Source: Zychaea mexicana (Eukaryota > Mucoromycota > Mucoromycetes > Mucorales > Lichtheimiaceae). From it: a DNA stretch of 64,000 bases. The stretch is taken from the NCBI RefSeq assembly GCF_025766255.1, contig NW_026516665.1, forward strand, positions 186,001 through 250,000. Reading direction: 5' to 3'. The first letter of the stretch is position 1. Each line of letters starts with the position of its first letter. The notes below the pieces were generated by a model. It did not search any database. It was not told the origin of the DNA and was given only the letters and a program-made list of their open reading frames with translations. The position numbers were made by a program, and so were the translations under genes. Below are positions 1-11,570 of the stretch, piece after piece.

Positions 1-1313
1 CGAATTTCTTCCCAGAATATGCCGAGGTGTTAAAGACTAGTCCTTCTGTTGATATGCTTTCAGGTGTTGCCAAGGTAAAGTAACTGCTATCTTTATGCTG
101 TTTACACCGCCCAGCTCATACATCTAACCCACTGTTCAGGAAGCTGGCGTGTACCTTTTTGGTGGCTCGATTCCAGAACGCGACGAGTCGGATAAAGATA
201 AACTCTATAATACGTTGACGGTTTACGATCCATCAGGTAACACACCGGTCATGTATACATGCTTCTGTTGGCTAAGTGGTCTTGAAAATGTAGGCAAAAT
301 GATTGCTACTCATCGTAAGGTGCACTTGTTTGATATTGACGTTCCTGGCAAGATTCGCTTTATTGTAAGTTCGGGTCCTAGTATATTTATTACAAAGTAA
401 GAAATTCATGCAAATTGTCCCTTCAGGAAAGCGAGACGTTGTCAGCCGGTGATTCCTTGACTCTTGTAGATACAAGTAATGTATTCGCAGCAGACGACGT
501 TGATTGTGTTTATCTTACTAATTGATGAGTGATTCAAATAGAGTATGGTAGAATTGGTGCAGGTATCTGCTACGACATCCGGTATGTACACAGTGTGGAG
601 ATGTGGATACAAGAGAGAACGAGGCGGAAATACAAAAGGTCGCTTATAAAAAGATAATGGCGATTTACAGATTCCCAGAAATGGCCATGGTTGCAGCACG
701 TAAAGGATGCGTTGCTATGCTTTATCCTGGTGCATTTAACATGACGACTGGCCCTATGCACTGGGAGTTATTGCAGCGTGCAAGGTAAGTTCGAAGAAGT
801 ACCGGCTGTCAAAGAAAATGAAGATTGACAGACTGACCATTCTTCCTAACTCTAAAATAGAGCCATGGATAACCAGATGTATGTTGCAGCATGCTCTCCC
901 GCACGCGATGGATCCGCTTCTTATGTTGCTTGGGGCCATTCAACGGTAGTCGATCCAAAGTAAGACCTATAAGAGATCGCTTGGGACTGTGGTTACTAAG
1001 TGTTCTCTTGTTTTTCTAATTTATAGGGGCGCAGTAATCGCGACCTGCGATGAAAAGGAGACTATTGTCTATGCGGATATTGGTACGTTTATATAAGAAT
1101 ATATGAAGCACGCTCTCTTTTTGGGAACGATGGTCGTCGAAAGAAGCCTAGTGACTTATAACTCTTGTTTCGATCATATAAACAGACCCCGAAGAAGTTC
1201 AGTCCATTCGTAGAAACATCCCGCTTTACAGTCAACGTCGATTTGACATCTACGGCGACGTAGCCAAAACTGTAGTTGTTGACGAGAACGGCAACGGTGT
1301 AAAAAAGCAATAA
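1..1313 (+). CDS. Nitrilase-family omega-amidase (NIT2-like), 5' end cut by the window
   Basis: Partial gene of nine visible exons: 1-74, 140-236, 294-364, 427-475, 542-581, 671-784, 861-959, 1027-1082, 1186-1313 (stop TAA). All junctions are GT-AG and the frame holds throughout. The protein contains [14 protein letters not shown], which carries the catalytic Lys of the nitrilase Glu-Lys-Cys triad, and [13 protein letters not shown], which carries the nucleophilic Cys. The catalytic Glu would lie upstream of the window. The match runs along human NIT2, which hydrolyses alpha-ketoglutaramate and alpha-ketosuccinamate in the cytosol and mitochondria, from the FFPEYAE block to the C-terminal RRFDIYGDV block. 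It ends 122 bp from the stop of the convergent ZZ/EF-hand gene. Family assignment is firm; omega-amidase rather than another nitrilase branch is inferred from the overall match. Confidence 0.9.
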
Positions 1314-1372
1314 ATTGCAGTAGTGATTATTGCTGTAATACTAGGATCATCATTATAAAAAAATAAACCAGA

Positions 1373-1403
<31 letters not shown>

Positions 1404-1412
1404 AAAAAAAAA
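1373..1412. repeat. (AG)n tract followed by A-rich run between convergent genes
   Basis: About 27 nt of perfect AG dinucleotide repeat runs into an A-rich stretch. It lies in the 122-bp interval between the stops of the nitrilase gene (+) and the ZZ/EF-hand gene (-). It is probably just a slippage-prone 3' flank. Confidence 0.9.
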
Positions 1413-1435
1413 TAATGCAAAATATATATAGAACT

Positions 1436-3472
1436 CTAAAATACAGTACCCAATGCTTCAAACCAGCTGACTATACTTGAATCAGTTTGTACACATTGTC
1501 GAAACTCTTCCAGACTGATATATCCTTCCCGCTTAACATCAATGTTCTTGAACGTCTTGTCGACCATTTCATTGATTGCGTCCTGCGACATGGTCTCCAT
1601 GATGGGGAATTTTTCCTCCCAGGTCCGTTTCGGTGATGATGGTCCAATCACATCTTCATCGTCTTCTAATAATCCTTCTCCCTCTCCTTCTGGGTGGTTA
1701 GATGATGGTGATGTCGACGCTTGTCGTTGCTTGTTTTTGCGTAAAGACCGATCAAACTCAAAGTTGAGTTCTTCTCTGAGGTAGTCTGCTGGCTCTTCTT
1801 GCTGCCGTTGCTGCTCCTCATTTTCATCCTCTTCTTGCTGCTGTTGTTGTTCTTCTTCCCGGTATTGTTGTTGGAAATAGTTCTCTTTGTTTGGATATCG
1901 TCGCCGCCGACGTCGTTCACGACGTAATTCGTCCTCTTCCTCATCTTCATCTTCCTCCTCGCTGCTATTTTGGCTGGATGAAGGTAGTGAAGGAATCGCC
2001 ACATTGAATGCTGCACTGACAGGCTGTGATGCAGAAAACTCAAAATTATCCATCATCTCGTCTTCCATCGCGCTGACGACGTCGCGAACGAGTTCCATTG
2101 ACAGATAAAAGTATGACTTGAACATACGATACAATTCGTCTCGTGAAATGTATCCATCTTCATCCAAATCGTATCCTTTGAATGCATCTATTCAAGCCCA
2201 ATTTGTTTAGTGATTGTGCGGTGCATTCATGAATCCAAATGAGAAAGGTATAACGTGAATCACTTACATTCGATCTTTTCATCCAGATTGCCCTTGCACA
2301 GTACGCTCAGCCCACCCACCAACTCCGGAAAACTAATGACTCCATCCCGATCTTGATCGAAAAACGCAAATATCCGTTCGGTAATCAAGTTCTTCTCCAA
2401 ACCTAACGGTCCTAAACACTGTTCGAACGTTTCAGTATCGATTCCGCGTTCGTGATGTTCGTTTTTCTCCACAATGGCCAGTGACTTGAACTGTTCGTGC
2501 AGCGCTTCCAATTCCAAATGGTCAACTAACAAATGCATTTTTATAATTGAATTTTCTCTGCTGTATAAGTAAATTTCTCCCTATTCTGTACTATACTTGG
2601 TGGAGCTGCTTACAGTGTGATCTGTCTTGTAATTCACGGATCTTGTCAGACGACAGGGTCCATCGACTGTTCTCGTCATTGCCCGGATAAAATGCCGGTA
2701 AGAGTGCACTTCGTGGATTTGCGAGTGGAGGGATAGGTATCCGTATTTTCAAAAACACGTGTGTGGTTAAATGAGAGTTTGAGCCTTCACACATTTCACA
2801 TAGATCAAAGTCGACGCAATTGGCGCATTTGTATCGAGTGCCACGGATCGGTGATACTCCACATTTGTTGCACGTAATGCCACCTAACTCCCACCATATA
2901 CATATAGTTGAATCAGCCTCTTTCATTCCTGTAGTCTACTGAATGCACTCTCAAATTCATGTATATGTATATCGGTCTTACATACGGTGAATGTATCCTT
3001 CTAGAAAAGGCGTCGTCGTTCAGGAGAAAGATTTGCTAGTTAGAAAGCGTCGCTGATAAAGTTATGACATACCATATGATTTACCTCTTCGTGCTTGGGT
3101 CTCTGATATGGCATAGATTACATTTAATAGATTTTTATTATCGTCATCGCTCCACAAGGGCACCTCTTCTTCCGTTTCCGACAATGGCACTTGTAACAAC
3201 GAAACAGCCTCTTCTGGATCGTCTTCTCCTCGGCGTTGATGTCCCGGTCGTAAGCGACGCCGTCGAACGTGCCGTGACCGACGGAGTCGTGTGGATCGCC
3301 GTGTCTCGCTTGATGTTCCGTTGGCATTACTGTTGGCAGTGGTTGCTGTTGGTAATTGCGGCGATGCCGTCGAGTTGTATCGTTCAGCAGCGTAGGAAAC
3401 GGCAACTAGAGCAATCACGCCGGTTAGTGCTCCGGAGACGACCAAAACCGCCGGTGGGATCCGTAGCGTCAT
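1436..3472 (-). CDS. Membrane-anchored ZZ zinc finger / EF-hand protein
   Basis: Four exons on the minus strand: 3472-3073, 2928-2614, 2525-2268, 2187-1436; 1725 nt, 574 aa. Residues about 5-30 form a hydrophobic helix (IPPAVLVVSGALTGVIALVA), so the protein is probably a type I or signal-anchored membrane protein. A basic, disordered stretch and a WSDDDNKNLLNVIYAI block follow, then a ZZ finger (CNKCGVSPIRGTRYKCANC, then CEMC) ending in FLKIRIPIPPLANPRSALLP. Two canonical EF-hands come next (FFDQDRDGVISFPEL and DLDEDGYISRDEL), then a Glu/Gln-rich linker and a degenerate third EF-hand (IDVKREGYISLEEF). I recall the same ZZ plus EF-hand order in uncharacterised fungal proteins; the function is unknown, and calcium-dependent scaffolding is a guess. 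An alternative exon 1 donor 11 nt upstream keeps the frame. It is divergent from the GPALPP1-like gene, 188 bp apart. Confidence 0.85.
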
Positions 3473-3660
3473 AGTGATTTACAGGTAGTCTATATATACA
3501 ATATTGTCCTCTTGTATGTGTTTGTGGCAAGTGTGTAGAGGGAAAAAAAAGAGAGAAATGAAACCGACGATTTCGGAACTTGATTTCAATTTTAATGCAA
3601 TCTAGTATTGGAGAGTCACTCCCACTACTTTCTCTTTTACCTAACACAACACACACAATA

Positions 3661-5059
3661 ATGATCGGACCCGACATTCCAAAACAATTGTTAAAGAAAA
3701 AGCCACAACAACAGGAGCCAGCAGTCGAATTGGACGAAACTGAAGCAGATGAAGAAGTAGTGCAAGACGTTACGCCTACACTAGATCCAGTAGGACCTGC
3801 GATTCCACCAGAACTATTAACCAAAAAAAGGCAGGAGCGAACAAATCAAGAAGGAACCCATGAAACAGAGGAGAAGCCTTCAACATCCCCTGTTCCTCCT
3901 GCTTCTGCTGCTGCAGCTGAAGATAATAACGTGGACAACGATGATCCAGATGCGTTCGCACCAGCATTGCCACCAGATCTGTTAGAAGCACGAAAGAAAC
4001 AAACGCAAGGAAAGAACGTCAACAGCACTAGTGGCAGTGGTAGCGGTAGTGGTAGAAGACGGCGTGCACCTGCAGGCCCTGCATTACCCAGAGCGTTTGA
4101 AGCAGAGGCTGATGACGACGTGGTTGGCCCTATTTTGCCCTCCAATTATAATCCTGAACAGGTTTGATCTTTATCTTTTGGCTACCAGAACCAAGCCATT
4201 TTATCAAGGCGCGTACTAAATTAATTTTTTCTGCTTGATAGGACGCAGTACGATCAGCTGTTGCAGATATTGAAGAACGGGCACGATTAAGCAAAGAAGC
4301 AATGGATGCTGTAAGTGATTTTGGATATTACAAGTCGATCTCAATGAAATTGGGTGATGATGTGAATGATGGATTTTAATATATGTATTTTTTATTTCAA
4401 CAGGAAAAAGCGGCTGCAAAAGAAAAGAAGGTCGAACGGCCAGAATGGATGCTAGTACCTCCTGAAGTGGATTTTTTGCGAAATGGTAAAGAAACAAAAA
4501 GATAGGAGATCTTAATAGTTATGACCAGCTTTTTAAACATCTGCTATTGTAGCGGATTCATCGCGATCTAGAGGATTCAATACGAGCAACTTGTCTGAAA
4601 AGGAACGCGATCGTAGCGTCTGGACTGAAACGCCCGCAGACAAGGAACGAAAGCGTAGCGGAAAGCGTAAGCAAGTTGAAGAAGAACAAACTCCATCAGC
4701 TCTTCCATCTAGATACTCGCGCCGTGAGCAAGATATGCTACAGAACATCCAACAACATAATGTAAGGGTAAAAAAGAGAAAACTTTCTCTCCATATACTG
4801 AAAAAAATGGGATTCTTTTATTTTATACATTATATAGATGATGGAGCGACCCAAAACGCTGATGGAACTACATCAAGAAAAGGGACGCAAGAAGAGAAAA
4901 GAGGATGGGGAGGATGCTTCAAGTCGACCATTTGATCGTGAAAAGGACTTTTTGAAGGGGCCTAGTAGACCTATGGACAGACGGAAAAAGCAAGATATGA
5001 TCAAGGGTGCACGGGAGTTAGGTGGTCGTTTTGGTTCTGGAAGCAGCTCTTTCTTGTAA
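3661..5059 (+). CDS. GPALPP motif / DUF3752 protein (GPALPP1-like)
   Basis: Five exons: 3661-4161, 4242-4310, 4404-4485, 4553-4761, 4838-5059; 1083 nt, 360 aa. The N-terminal half repeats the signature: MIGPDIPKQLL, GPAIPPELL, FAPALPPDLL, GPALPRAF and VGPILPSNY, separated by acidic, disordered linkers and a Ser-Gly run. The C-terminal half is the DUF3752 region: ERPEWMLVPPEVDFLRN, then RSVWTETPADKERK, a basic stretch, MMERPKTLMELHQEK and the end block RPFDREKDFL...ARELGGRFGSG. Human GPALPP1 and its relatives are poorly characterised and thought to be nuclear; any mRNA-processing role is an inference. The ATG at 3661 gives the first GP.P motif at once. It is convergent with the short-chain dehydrogenase, with only 87 bp between stops. 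Confidence 0.9.
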
Positions 5060-5146
5060 CAGAAACGGAGGAATACGCACATACGCTTTACCTTGATATA
5101 CATCTTTTTCTCCGAGAAGTTACGTAAAATAGAATCCTTGGTTTCT

Positions 5147-6317
5147 TTACCATGCTACGAGGCCACCATCTAGAATTATTGTTCATAGATGTAGAAGATG
5201 GTTAAAGAGGCTGGACACCACACTTGTGACAAGCTATAGTGGTGAGAGAAACACTTACCAATAAGAACATCGGTACAGGTCTGGAAAGAGCTAGCATCTG
5301 AGGCAAGGTAAACTGCAGGCCGTGCAATCTCGGCAGTGGACGCCATACGTCCCATGGGTGTTGCATAGGCAAAATACTCCAGACTCTTCTTGTCCGACGG
5401 AGCAATAGGCGTGACGATGTTGCCGGGCGACAAGCTGTTGACTCGGATGTTGTACTGTGCCCACTCCACACCAAGCGCCTTGGCCATATGCACCACTGCG
5501 CCCTTGGATGTGCAGTAATGGGTCATGCCCGGCTGTGCGTCTGGTCGGTTAATCGCATGTGCCGAAATAGAGCCAATGAGGATGATTGATCCACTGGTCT
5601 TGTGCTTGACCATCCGTCTTATATACCATTTAAAATCATTAGCAATAAATTGATAAAGAATTGTATGAGGGCTTGTCAAAGAGAAAAGGAGTAGATAGCA
5701 TACCGTGCTGCAGCCTGGGCTGTGTAAAAGGTACCATCCAAGTTGACACGCATCACCTTGTGCCAGCTCTCGGGCGTCTGTTCCAGAGCAGGCATGTATT
5801 CTGCGATACCAGCGCAGCTCACCTGAACATGGATGGGGCCGAAATCCTGCTCTATAGCATCATATACGGCTTGAACCTATCGTTTGTTTGCAGTATTAAA
5901 AATCCACAATTAACGACCACTCTTTCTGAATTACACAACTCTCCCTTCCCCTTCCTCAACGTATCTTCTATCCAAAACATACGTCGTCATAGTTGCTGAT
6001 ATCTAGCCGGTAGTATTTGAATGTCGTGGATGGAAATTCCTCTGACAAGGTTTTGGCAGCCTCCGCACCGAGTTCGTCGCGAAGATCAATCATGGCGATT
6101 TTAGATGCGCCTGCCTGGGCAAAACCTCGGACAATACCTGCACCAATACCACGAACACCACCTGTCACTGTTTGTTTTGTTGCTTTGTCAACATATAGCT
6201 CTGTACGTGTTTGCTACTTCTTTATTACTGGAAATAGCACTTGCCTACACAGGTTCTTCCATCGAGGCGGAACGCATCATGACTGGTATTGTTTTCGCTA
6301 CCACCGCTTACAGTCAT
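5147..6317 (-). CDS. Short-chain dehydrogenase/reductase (sorbose reductase / mannitol dehydrogenase type)
   Basis: Five exons: 6317-6245, 6167-5983, 5876-5704, 5617-5259, 5169-5147; 813 nt, 270 aa, the usual classical SDR length. Visible motifs: the nucleotide-binding TGGVRGIGAG at about residue 26, the SCAGI equivalent of the NAG motif, the catalytic Ser in IGSISAH, and Tyr and Lys in HYCTSKGAV, followed by WAQYNIRVNSLSPGNI and the C-terminal IDGGLVAW. The sequence style is that of NADP(H) polyol/ketose reductases (SOU1, mannitol 2-dehydrogenase), but the substrate cannot be read off. There is no signal peptide; it is cytosolic. The first intron (6244-6168) must be GC-AG to join RTCV with VTGG; its donor is AG/GCAAGT. 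The start at 6317 is the first ATG in frame with that exon. Confidence 0.9.
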
Positions 6318-6652
6318 CTTTTGCTAAATGTTTATAGATAGGGGGTAGGTGCAAAAGTGCAAAAAAAGCTATCAGAGGTCTGTTCGGGCGGTTACTTCTT
6401 TTAAACCAAGAAGAAAAAGAAAGTTTGTGTTATTTGATATACACATCAGCTGTACTTGAAAGCGTATTTTTTTTTCTCAAGGTGCCCGCGTTTAGGAGAA
6501 TTTCGACTGCAAGAACAATCCGAAAACACAGTCCGTGTTTCCCACTATCTTCCGCTTTTTCTCTAGCGTGATGATACACAGGTCGTCTTCGATGTTTAAT
6601 TATTAAACTTTTTTTTATTAGTAACAGTAAAGTCAGAACATAGTCTATGATT
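6318..6652. other. Intergenic: dehydrogenase promoter side and protease 3' flank
   Basis: 335 bp between the start of the dehydrogenase gene (-) and the stop of the aspartic protease gene (-). It holds an A-rich stretch near 6410-6420 and T-runs near 6470 and 6610. I see no ORF with coding character and no clear TATA box. Confidence 0.6.
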
Positions 6653-8443
6653 CTAGTAAATGAACTCGAAATCATCATCGCCATCGCTGCATACATGAGC
6701 TGGCATGGGCAATTCAATTTTAATCACCGGTGGCCTTTTTTCTGATATAAACTTTTCCAGCTGTTTCTTTTCCTCTTCTTTGTGCTTGGTATAGTAGTGC
6801 TGCCACACCATCCATCCCATGTGTATCAGTCCTCCCAAGCAAGCAGCGATCATGAGGCCCAGCATTAATACGTGTACGAACCGAGCACCGGGATCAACCG
6901 AGGAAAAGGGAGAGGAAGATTCGAGCATGTTGTGAATGTTTGGATGGATGCTAGAGGTGGCGATAAGAGTGTCGTCTATTGAGAGCAATTTATCCACGGC
7001 ATTGGCAGCAGAAGGCTGACAGCAAGCCATTGGATCGGCTTCAGCAAAGCCTAACCGCCGTCCGCCACGGTCCCATATTGTTGTCTTGCCACGCATCAAT
7101 GTGTTTCCCAAAATGGTACCCGCCATCCGTGTGCCACCACCGTGCGAAAGTCCTGTCCAACTAATGTTGATCCATGACATACTAGTTTCCTCCAATACAG
7201 GATGTATCTTGACTAGATTCTCTAGGGGAATGGGAATCGCTTGACCGCTCAAGGAAACGGACACGTTCGAACGGTTATCAAGCTTGACGGCTCGGCTCGG
7301 GAGTGTCAGCTGTGCATGTTCGAGCCAAAACGCGCGTTCATACTCTGGTGATATGTATCTTCGATCAAATTGAATCACATTGCTTTTCCACAACGCCATC
7401 AGCAACCGGTGCAAGTTCTAAAAAGTTTGATACATTAGCTTTGTATGAATACACACTTGATGGATTTCATTGGTGCAATGTTTGCTTTGACAATGCTAAA
7501 ATAACAAAAAAACATACCTCGGTACTGAGAATAATATCATTGGTGCCAGTGTCGACTATTGTTCGTGGTTTGTTTAAATCGTCGTGCATATCTACTGGAT
7601 GGCCATTGACAAGAAACGCATCGATCACTACTTCGTAATAGTGGCTGTCGATTAATGACACCCAAGTAATTGGTGATTGGATACTTTGACTGGAATATCC
7701 ACCTAGCCAGAAATGACCAACTCGACTCCCATTACAAGACGGTTCCTTGCTTTTCCTATGCTCGTCAAGTGCCCTGCTGGTATCGTCTGATATAAGGCTC
7801 AAGCCATGTGCAGCCAGTGGATCTACCACAGAACTTGGACAAAGCTGAAAGGAAAAGGCGTCGGGCACATGTAACTGCTTTCGCGTTGCGTCAAAGAGTG
7901 TTTCTGACGACAGCTCGTGGTTCAAATATCGACCGTGGTGTGGACGTGTCTGCAACTTCGAATACGCAAGCCCCCATAAACCTTGATTTTGTGGACACCG
8001 TGGAACAAAGAAATGGTTGCTGCTGGTAATGGCATCGACGCGTGCAGTTGCTGACTTATCATTTCCGAAATGTATTGATTGACCTGTTGCGTAACCGTGC
8101 CACGACGAGCGTGTTTTTGCGTTTCCGTAGCGAGCGCTCACGCGGTTTACCAATGCTTCCGGATGCACGGGCAAATGCGGCTCTTGAACAAACGTGCAGT
8201 TACTGCTGTCACAGCGATCGGATATCACAGCAGTGTTGGAAGATCCGGTGTCAAGGACGAGGTTCATCTTTTACAAGCAATATACTTGGATTAAATGACA
8301 AAGATAAAGGGGCCGCATGTTGGATCATTACTATAGTAACCAATAATTACCATGGTTTCGCCAACTTGGAGCTTTACGTGATAATCACATTCAGGATATC
8401 CGTAGACATCAAAGTGAGCGGTCATTGCAGAAGAAGAGTTCAT
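6653..8443 (-). CDS. Pepsin-like aspartic protease (A1) with C-terminal membrane anchor
   Basis: Three exons: 8443-8351, 8267-7518, 7417-6653; 1608 nt, 535 aa. The protein has the two A1 active-site motifs, DTGSSNTAV in the N lobe (about residue 38) and VDTGTNDI in the C lobe (about residue 270). Several Cys and N-glycosylation sequons suggest a lumenal or extracellular domain. Near residue 450 a hydrophobic helix (HVLMLGLMIAACLGGLIHMG) is followed by a Lys/Glu-rich tail of about 50 residues, so the topology resembles yapsin- or BACE-type anchored proteases. Oddly, the model begins with MNSSSAMTAHFDVYG, which lacks a signal peptide, and a stop lies in frame just upstream. An unseen 5' exon encoding the signal is likely. 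The gene is divergent from the GH5 gene, 308 bp apart. Confidence 0.85.
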
Positions 8444-8751
8444 TGCGAAGCAAGATCAAAGCATAGCCAAGGGGAGGCGAGAGAATAAGGGAAAAGAAGG
8501 TGATCCCAGCATCCTGGAACTCCCCAATTGAGGTTTTTTTTTTAAATTATGAATGCCATTATCCCCTTCCAGTATATGTTCCGGATGTATTTGTTTGTTC
8601 AGCTTAATAAAAAGGCACGCGGACACTTTTTCACTTTATTGCCAGCTTCCAGAACAATTTGGAAGCACCAGGACATTCTAGTACGCTACACATACAAGAG
8701 CACCACATCCTTTCTTTTTCCAATTTCACCGGTGACCAACAAGCCAATACA
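8444..8751. promoter_or_regulatory. Divergent promoter region, protease / GH5
   Basis: 308 bp between the starts of the protease gene (-) and the GH5 gene (+). It contains a T-run near 8534 and a pyrimidine-rich leader (8709-8730) just before the GH5 ATG. If the protease has a missing 5' exon with a signal peptide, it would lie here. An in-frame ATG upstream of the GH5 start (8659) would add an unconvincing N-terminal extension. Confidence 0.45.
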
Positions 8752-10413
8752 ATGGCCAGCAAAGTGAAAAACTTGTTCAAAAAGATCGAAAATTTTGGCA
8801 ACCCGGATCCTCTACCTCCCTCCAAGAACGTTCCGCCGGCGCCCCAGTTTGATCAATTTGATCCGGTGGCAAGCGAAGTGTATCGCCACCGCAAACACGT
8901 GGGCGTGAACCTCGGCTGTCTCTTTTGTCTTGAAGGCTGGTTGGCCCCACCCAGCTTGAAATCGAGCGGGTTGCGACATGATTGGGAATCCGAGATTGAT
9001 TACCTCGAGGCTTGTCAATCGCGCGAAATGGCACGCGATTCACTTGAAGATCACTGGAAGAGCTTTATAACCGAGCAGGATTTCGAATATATGGCTAATG
9101 CTGGCATAAATGCAGTGCGCCTGCCCGTCGGGTATTGGATCGTGGTTGATAGGAACGATCTAACTGGGCCTTTCAAAAAGTTCCAAGGTGTCTATGATGC
9201 TGCATGGAACTATTTCCTGATCACTCTCCATAACGCCGCGAAGCATAATATCGGCGTTCTGGTCGATTTACACGGTGCTCCAGGTAATAAGGGAAACTTA
9301 GTAAAAGATCTTTTGTTGGAAAAAAAAGTACGGTGGTGTTAACGATAAACTTTTATCTCGCACTCGCGCACAGGCGGTCAAAATTGCGATAGTCATTGTG
9401 GTGTGTCAGGCGGACAAGCTCAACTTTTCAGACTTGGATCGCACAACCAGACCATTACCCTTAAGGTCCTAAACAAACTGGCCACGACCCTCGCGCCAAT
9501 CAACAACGTGATTGGACTTGAAATATTGAACGAACCTCAAGACGATTCATCGCTGCCAGGCTTTTACTTGGAAGCGATTAAACAAGTCCGTCAAGCTACG
9601 CCTAATTTGCGCCTACCATTGTACATTGGCGATGCATGGAATTTAGACAAGTACAGCGAATTCATTGCCAAGCACCAAAATGAGTTGGATTTCTGTGTTC
9701 TCGACACCCACCAGTATTTTTGTCATATGCCTGTCGATCACGCCAAAACGGCCGAGCAACACACGAAACATCTGACGACCGGATTAAAGGACAAGTTGAC
9801 CAACGCGTCCAAGCGTATTCGAGGCAGCATGGTTGTTGGTGAGTGGGCGGTCGTGTTGAACGGTAAATCGATTCCCAAGGGCCAGCATGATGGCAAAGTC
9901 ATGAAAGATTTTGGCGCAGCCGAGCTTCAGGTGTGGGATCAAACATGCGGCGGCCAATTTTATTGGACTTACAAGACCGCCGATGACGGATGGTACTGGA
10001 GCTTTATTTATTGCATGAAGAACAATATCTTGCCGCAACCGCTGCCCGGTGGTGGATTCATCAATAACGTCAATGCTGGGCCGATCCGGGATAGCAAAGG
10101 GGCGGCAATGGAGGACGCGCATGGAAAGCATGTACAGTATTGGACGGGGCAGAACAATCAAAAGGTTGTCGATAACGCCTGGCGTTTTCAAAAAGGGTTT
10201 GACGCAGGTTTTGATGTTGCGCTTCGCTTTGTTGAATCGTTCAAAAGTCACGTCGGATTTGTGGGTCAGCTAGCTTATGAATATGCACTACAGCACTGCA
10301 ACGAAGATCAGGATAAGCAGGAAGCGTCGGCAAACGCCTGGCAGTTTGAGCACGGCTTTTCGCAAGCTATTGGAGTTGTTGAGCAAGGATTACGACGATC
10401 AGGCGCTCTGTAG
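8752..10413 (+). CDS. GH5 glucan 1,3-beta-glucosidase-like enzyme, apparently cytosolic
   Basis: Two exons, 8752-9283 and 9374-10413; 1572 nt, 523 aa. GH5 landmarks: KHVGVNLGCLFCLEGW, ITEQDFEYMANAGINAVRLP, VLVDLHGAPG followed across the intron by GQNCDSHCG, the acid/base Glu in LEILNEPQDD, the DTHQYF block and the nucleophile Glu in MVVGEWAVVL. This is the order of fungal exo-beta-1,3-glucanases (EXG). There is no signal peptide: the start MASKVKNLFKKIENFG is basic and polar, recalling the cytosolic Exg3 branch of fission yeast. After the catalytic domain, about 75 residues contain two related segments, NAWRFQKGFDAGFDVALRF and NAWQFEHGFSQAIGVVEQG. This suggests a duplicated C-terminal module. 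The stop is TAG at 10411. Confidence 0.88.
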
Positions 10414-11534
10414 TAGTGATATTAGCGGTTCTTAGACACCACTTGACTCATCAAAATTTTAATAGATGAAAATAAACCTTAGAAGCAATATGTCAATTGT
10501 AATGTAAGATCAACACTGATGATCTATGCGTAAACCCGATAAAGTTAGCACTCCATATCTAAGTATTTAGTGGTAGTTTGACCTTTCAGGTAAGACCGAT
10601 AGCAAGCATCTAAAAGCTAAGGGTATAATCATGTTTCTACTGTACTAACGAAGAAGCGCTGTCTATGATTGAAAACAGGTTATTACTGAAATTTATAAGG
10701 TATGAACTCAAACAGATAAAAAAAGACTTCTTGATTACTAGCAAATCTTATTTCAACAAAAGAAGATCCATCGGGAAGATGACGATCAACCTTTCCCTTG
10801 TGCTACTGCTCGTATAGACTTTGTTAAGGAGTATGACTTGTAGTAGATAATAGTAAAGTATACCAGGAGCTACAGTTGTCCACTAGTATCTGGGTGATAG
10901 ACTAACGAATAACCTGTTGTAGTGGTTGATCATGGAGAGCACTTTGACATCACTAAGCCAGCTCCGGCAAAGGTAAAAATAATAAGTAAACACAATGCAG
11001 TAAGATTTGATTTCTTTGTCTTTGTTCTTCCTCTCTCTTCATTTACTGTTGTTGAGCATTAATCACCTTTTCTAAAGCATCCCTGAAATTTAAATGCTTC
11101 CATTTACATAACTGAAAAAGAGACGCTGTTGCTACTGCTGCTGTGTCTACTATTATCGCTAGCAGCGAGTATTAGTATGTAGAGTAAAAGCATAATATAA
11201 CCATAGCATAAAGAAGTTGTTACTTTCAGGGTCAAGTGTCATCATCCCTCTTTTTTGTCTATTGCTCGTTTGTAACATCGGCTCTCCCCCTCCTAAATGA
11301 CACCTTTGTTTTCCCTTTTTCAATGAACTTGGCCACTTATGAGCAAATGTCAAGTACATTTTGGGGCTGATGATGACGACATTCAAAGTTGACAACAGCG
11401 TGTTTTTTGTCCGAGTAATGTGTAAATAGTCAGTAGTAGTAATGGAAAAAAGCCCTATCTTCAAAGAGGAAGATCGGGATGGGGGTGGGGTTGTAAACAT
11501 TTGAGGAGGTTGAAATTAAGCGTAGAGAGATCCC

Positions 11535-11570
11535 CTGTTGCTGTTGCTGCTGTTGTTGCTGCTGTTGTTG
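11535..11570. repeat. Imperfect CTG/TTG trinucleotide repeat
   Basis: Runs of CTG and TTG triplets. On the minus strand this gives CAG/CAA, a run of about 12 Gln codons. No other coding evidence surrounds it, so it is listed as a microsatellite. Confidence 0.8.

Noticed and set aside
3064..3474. 136-codon plus-strand frame opposite exon 1 of the ZZ/EF-hand gene
   Set aside because: Fully overlaps the spliced transmembrane exon, whose minus-strand reading joins in frame to the ZZ domain.
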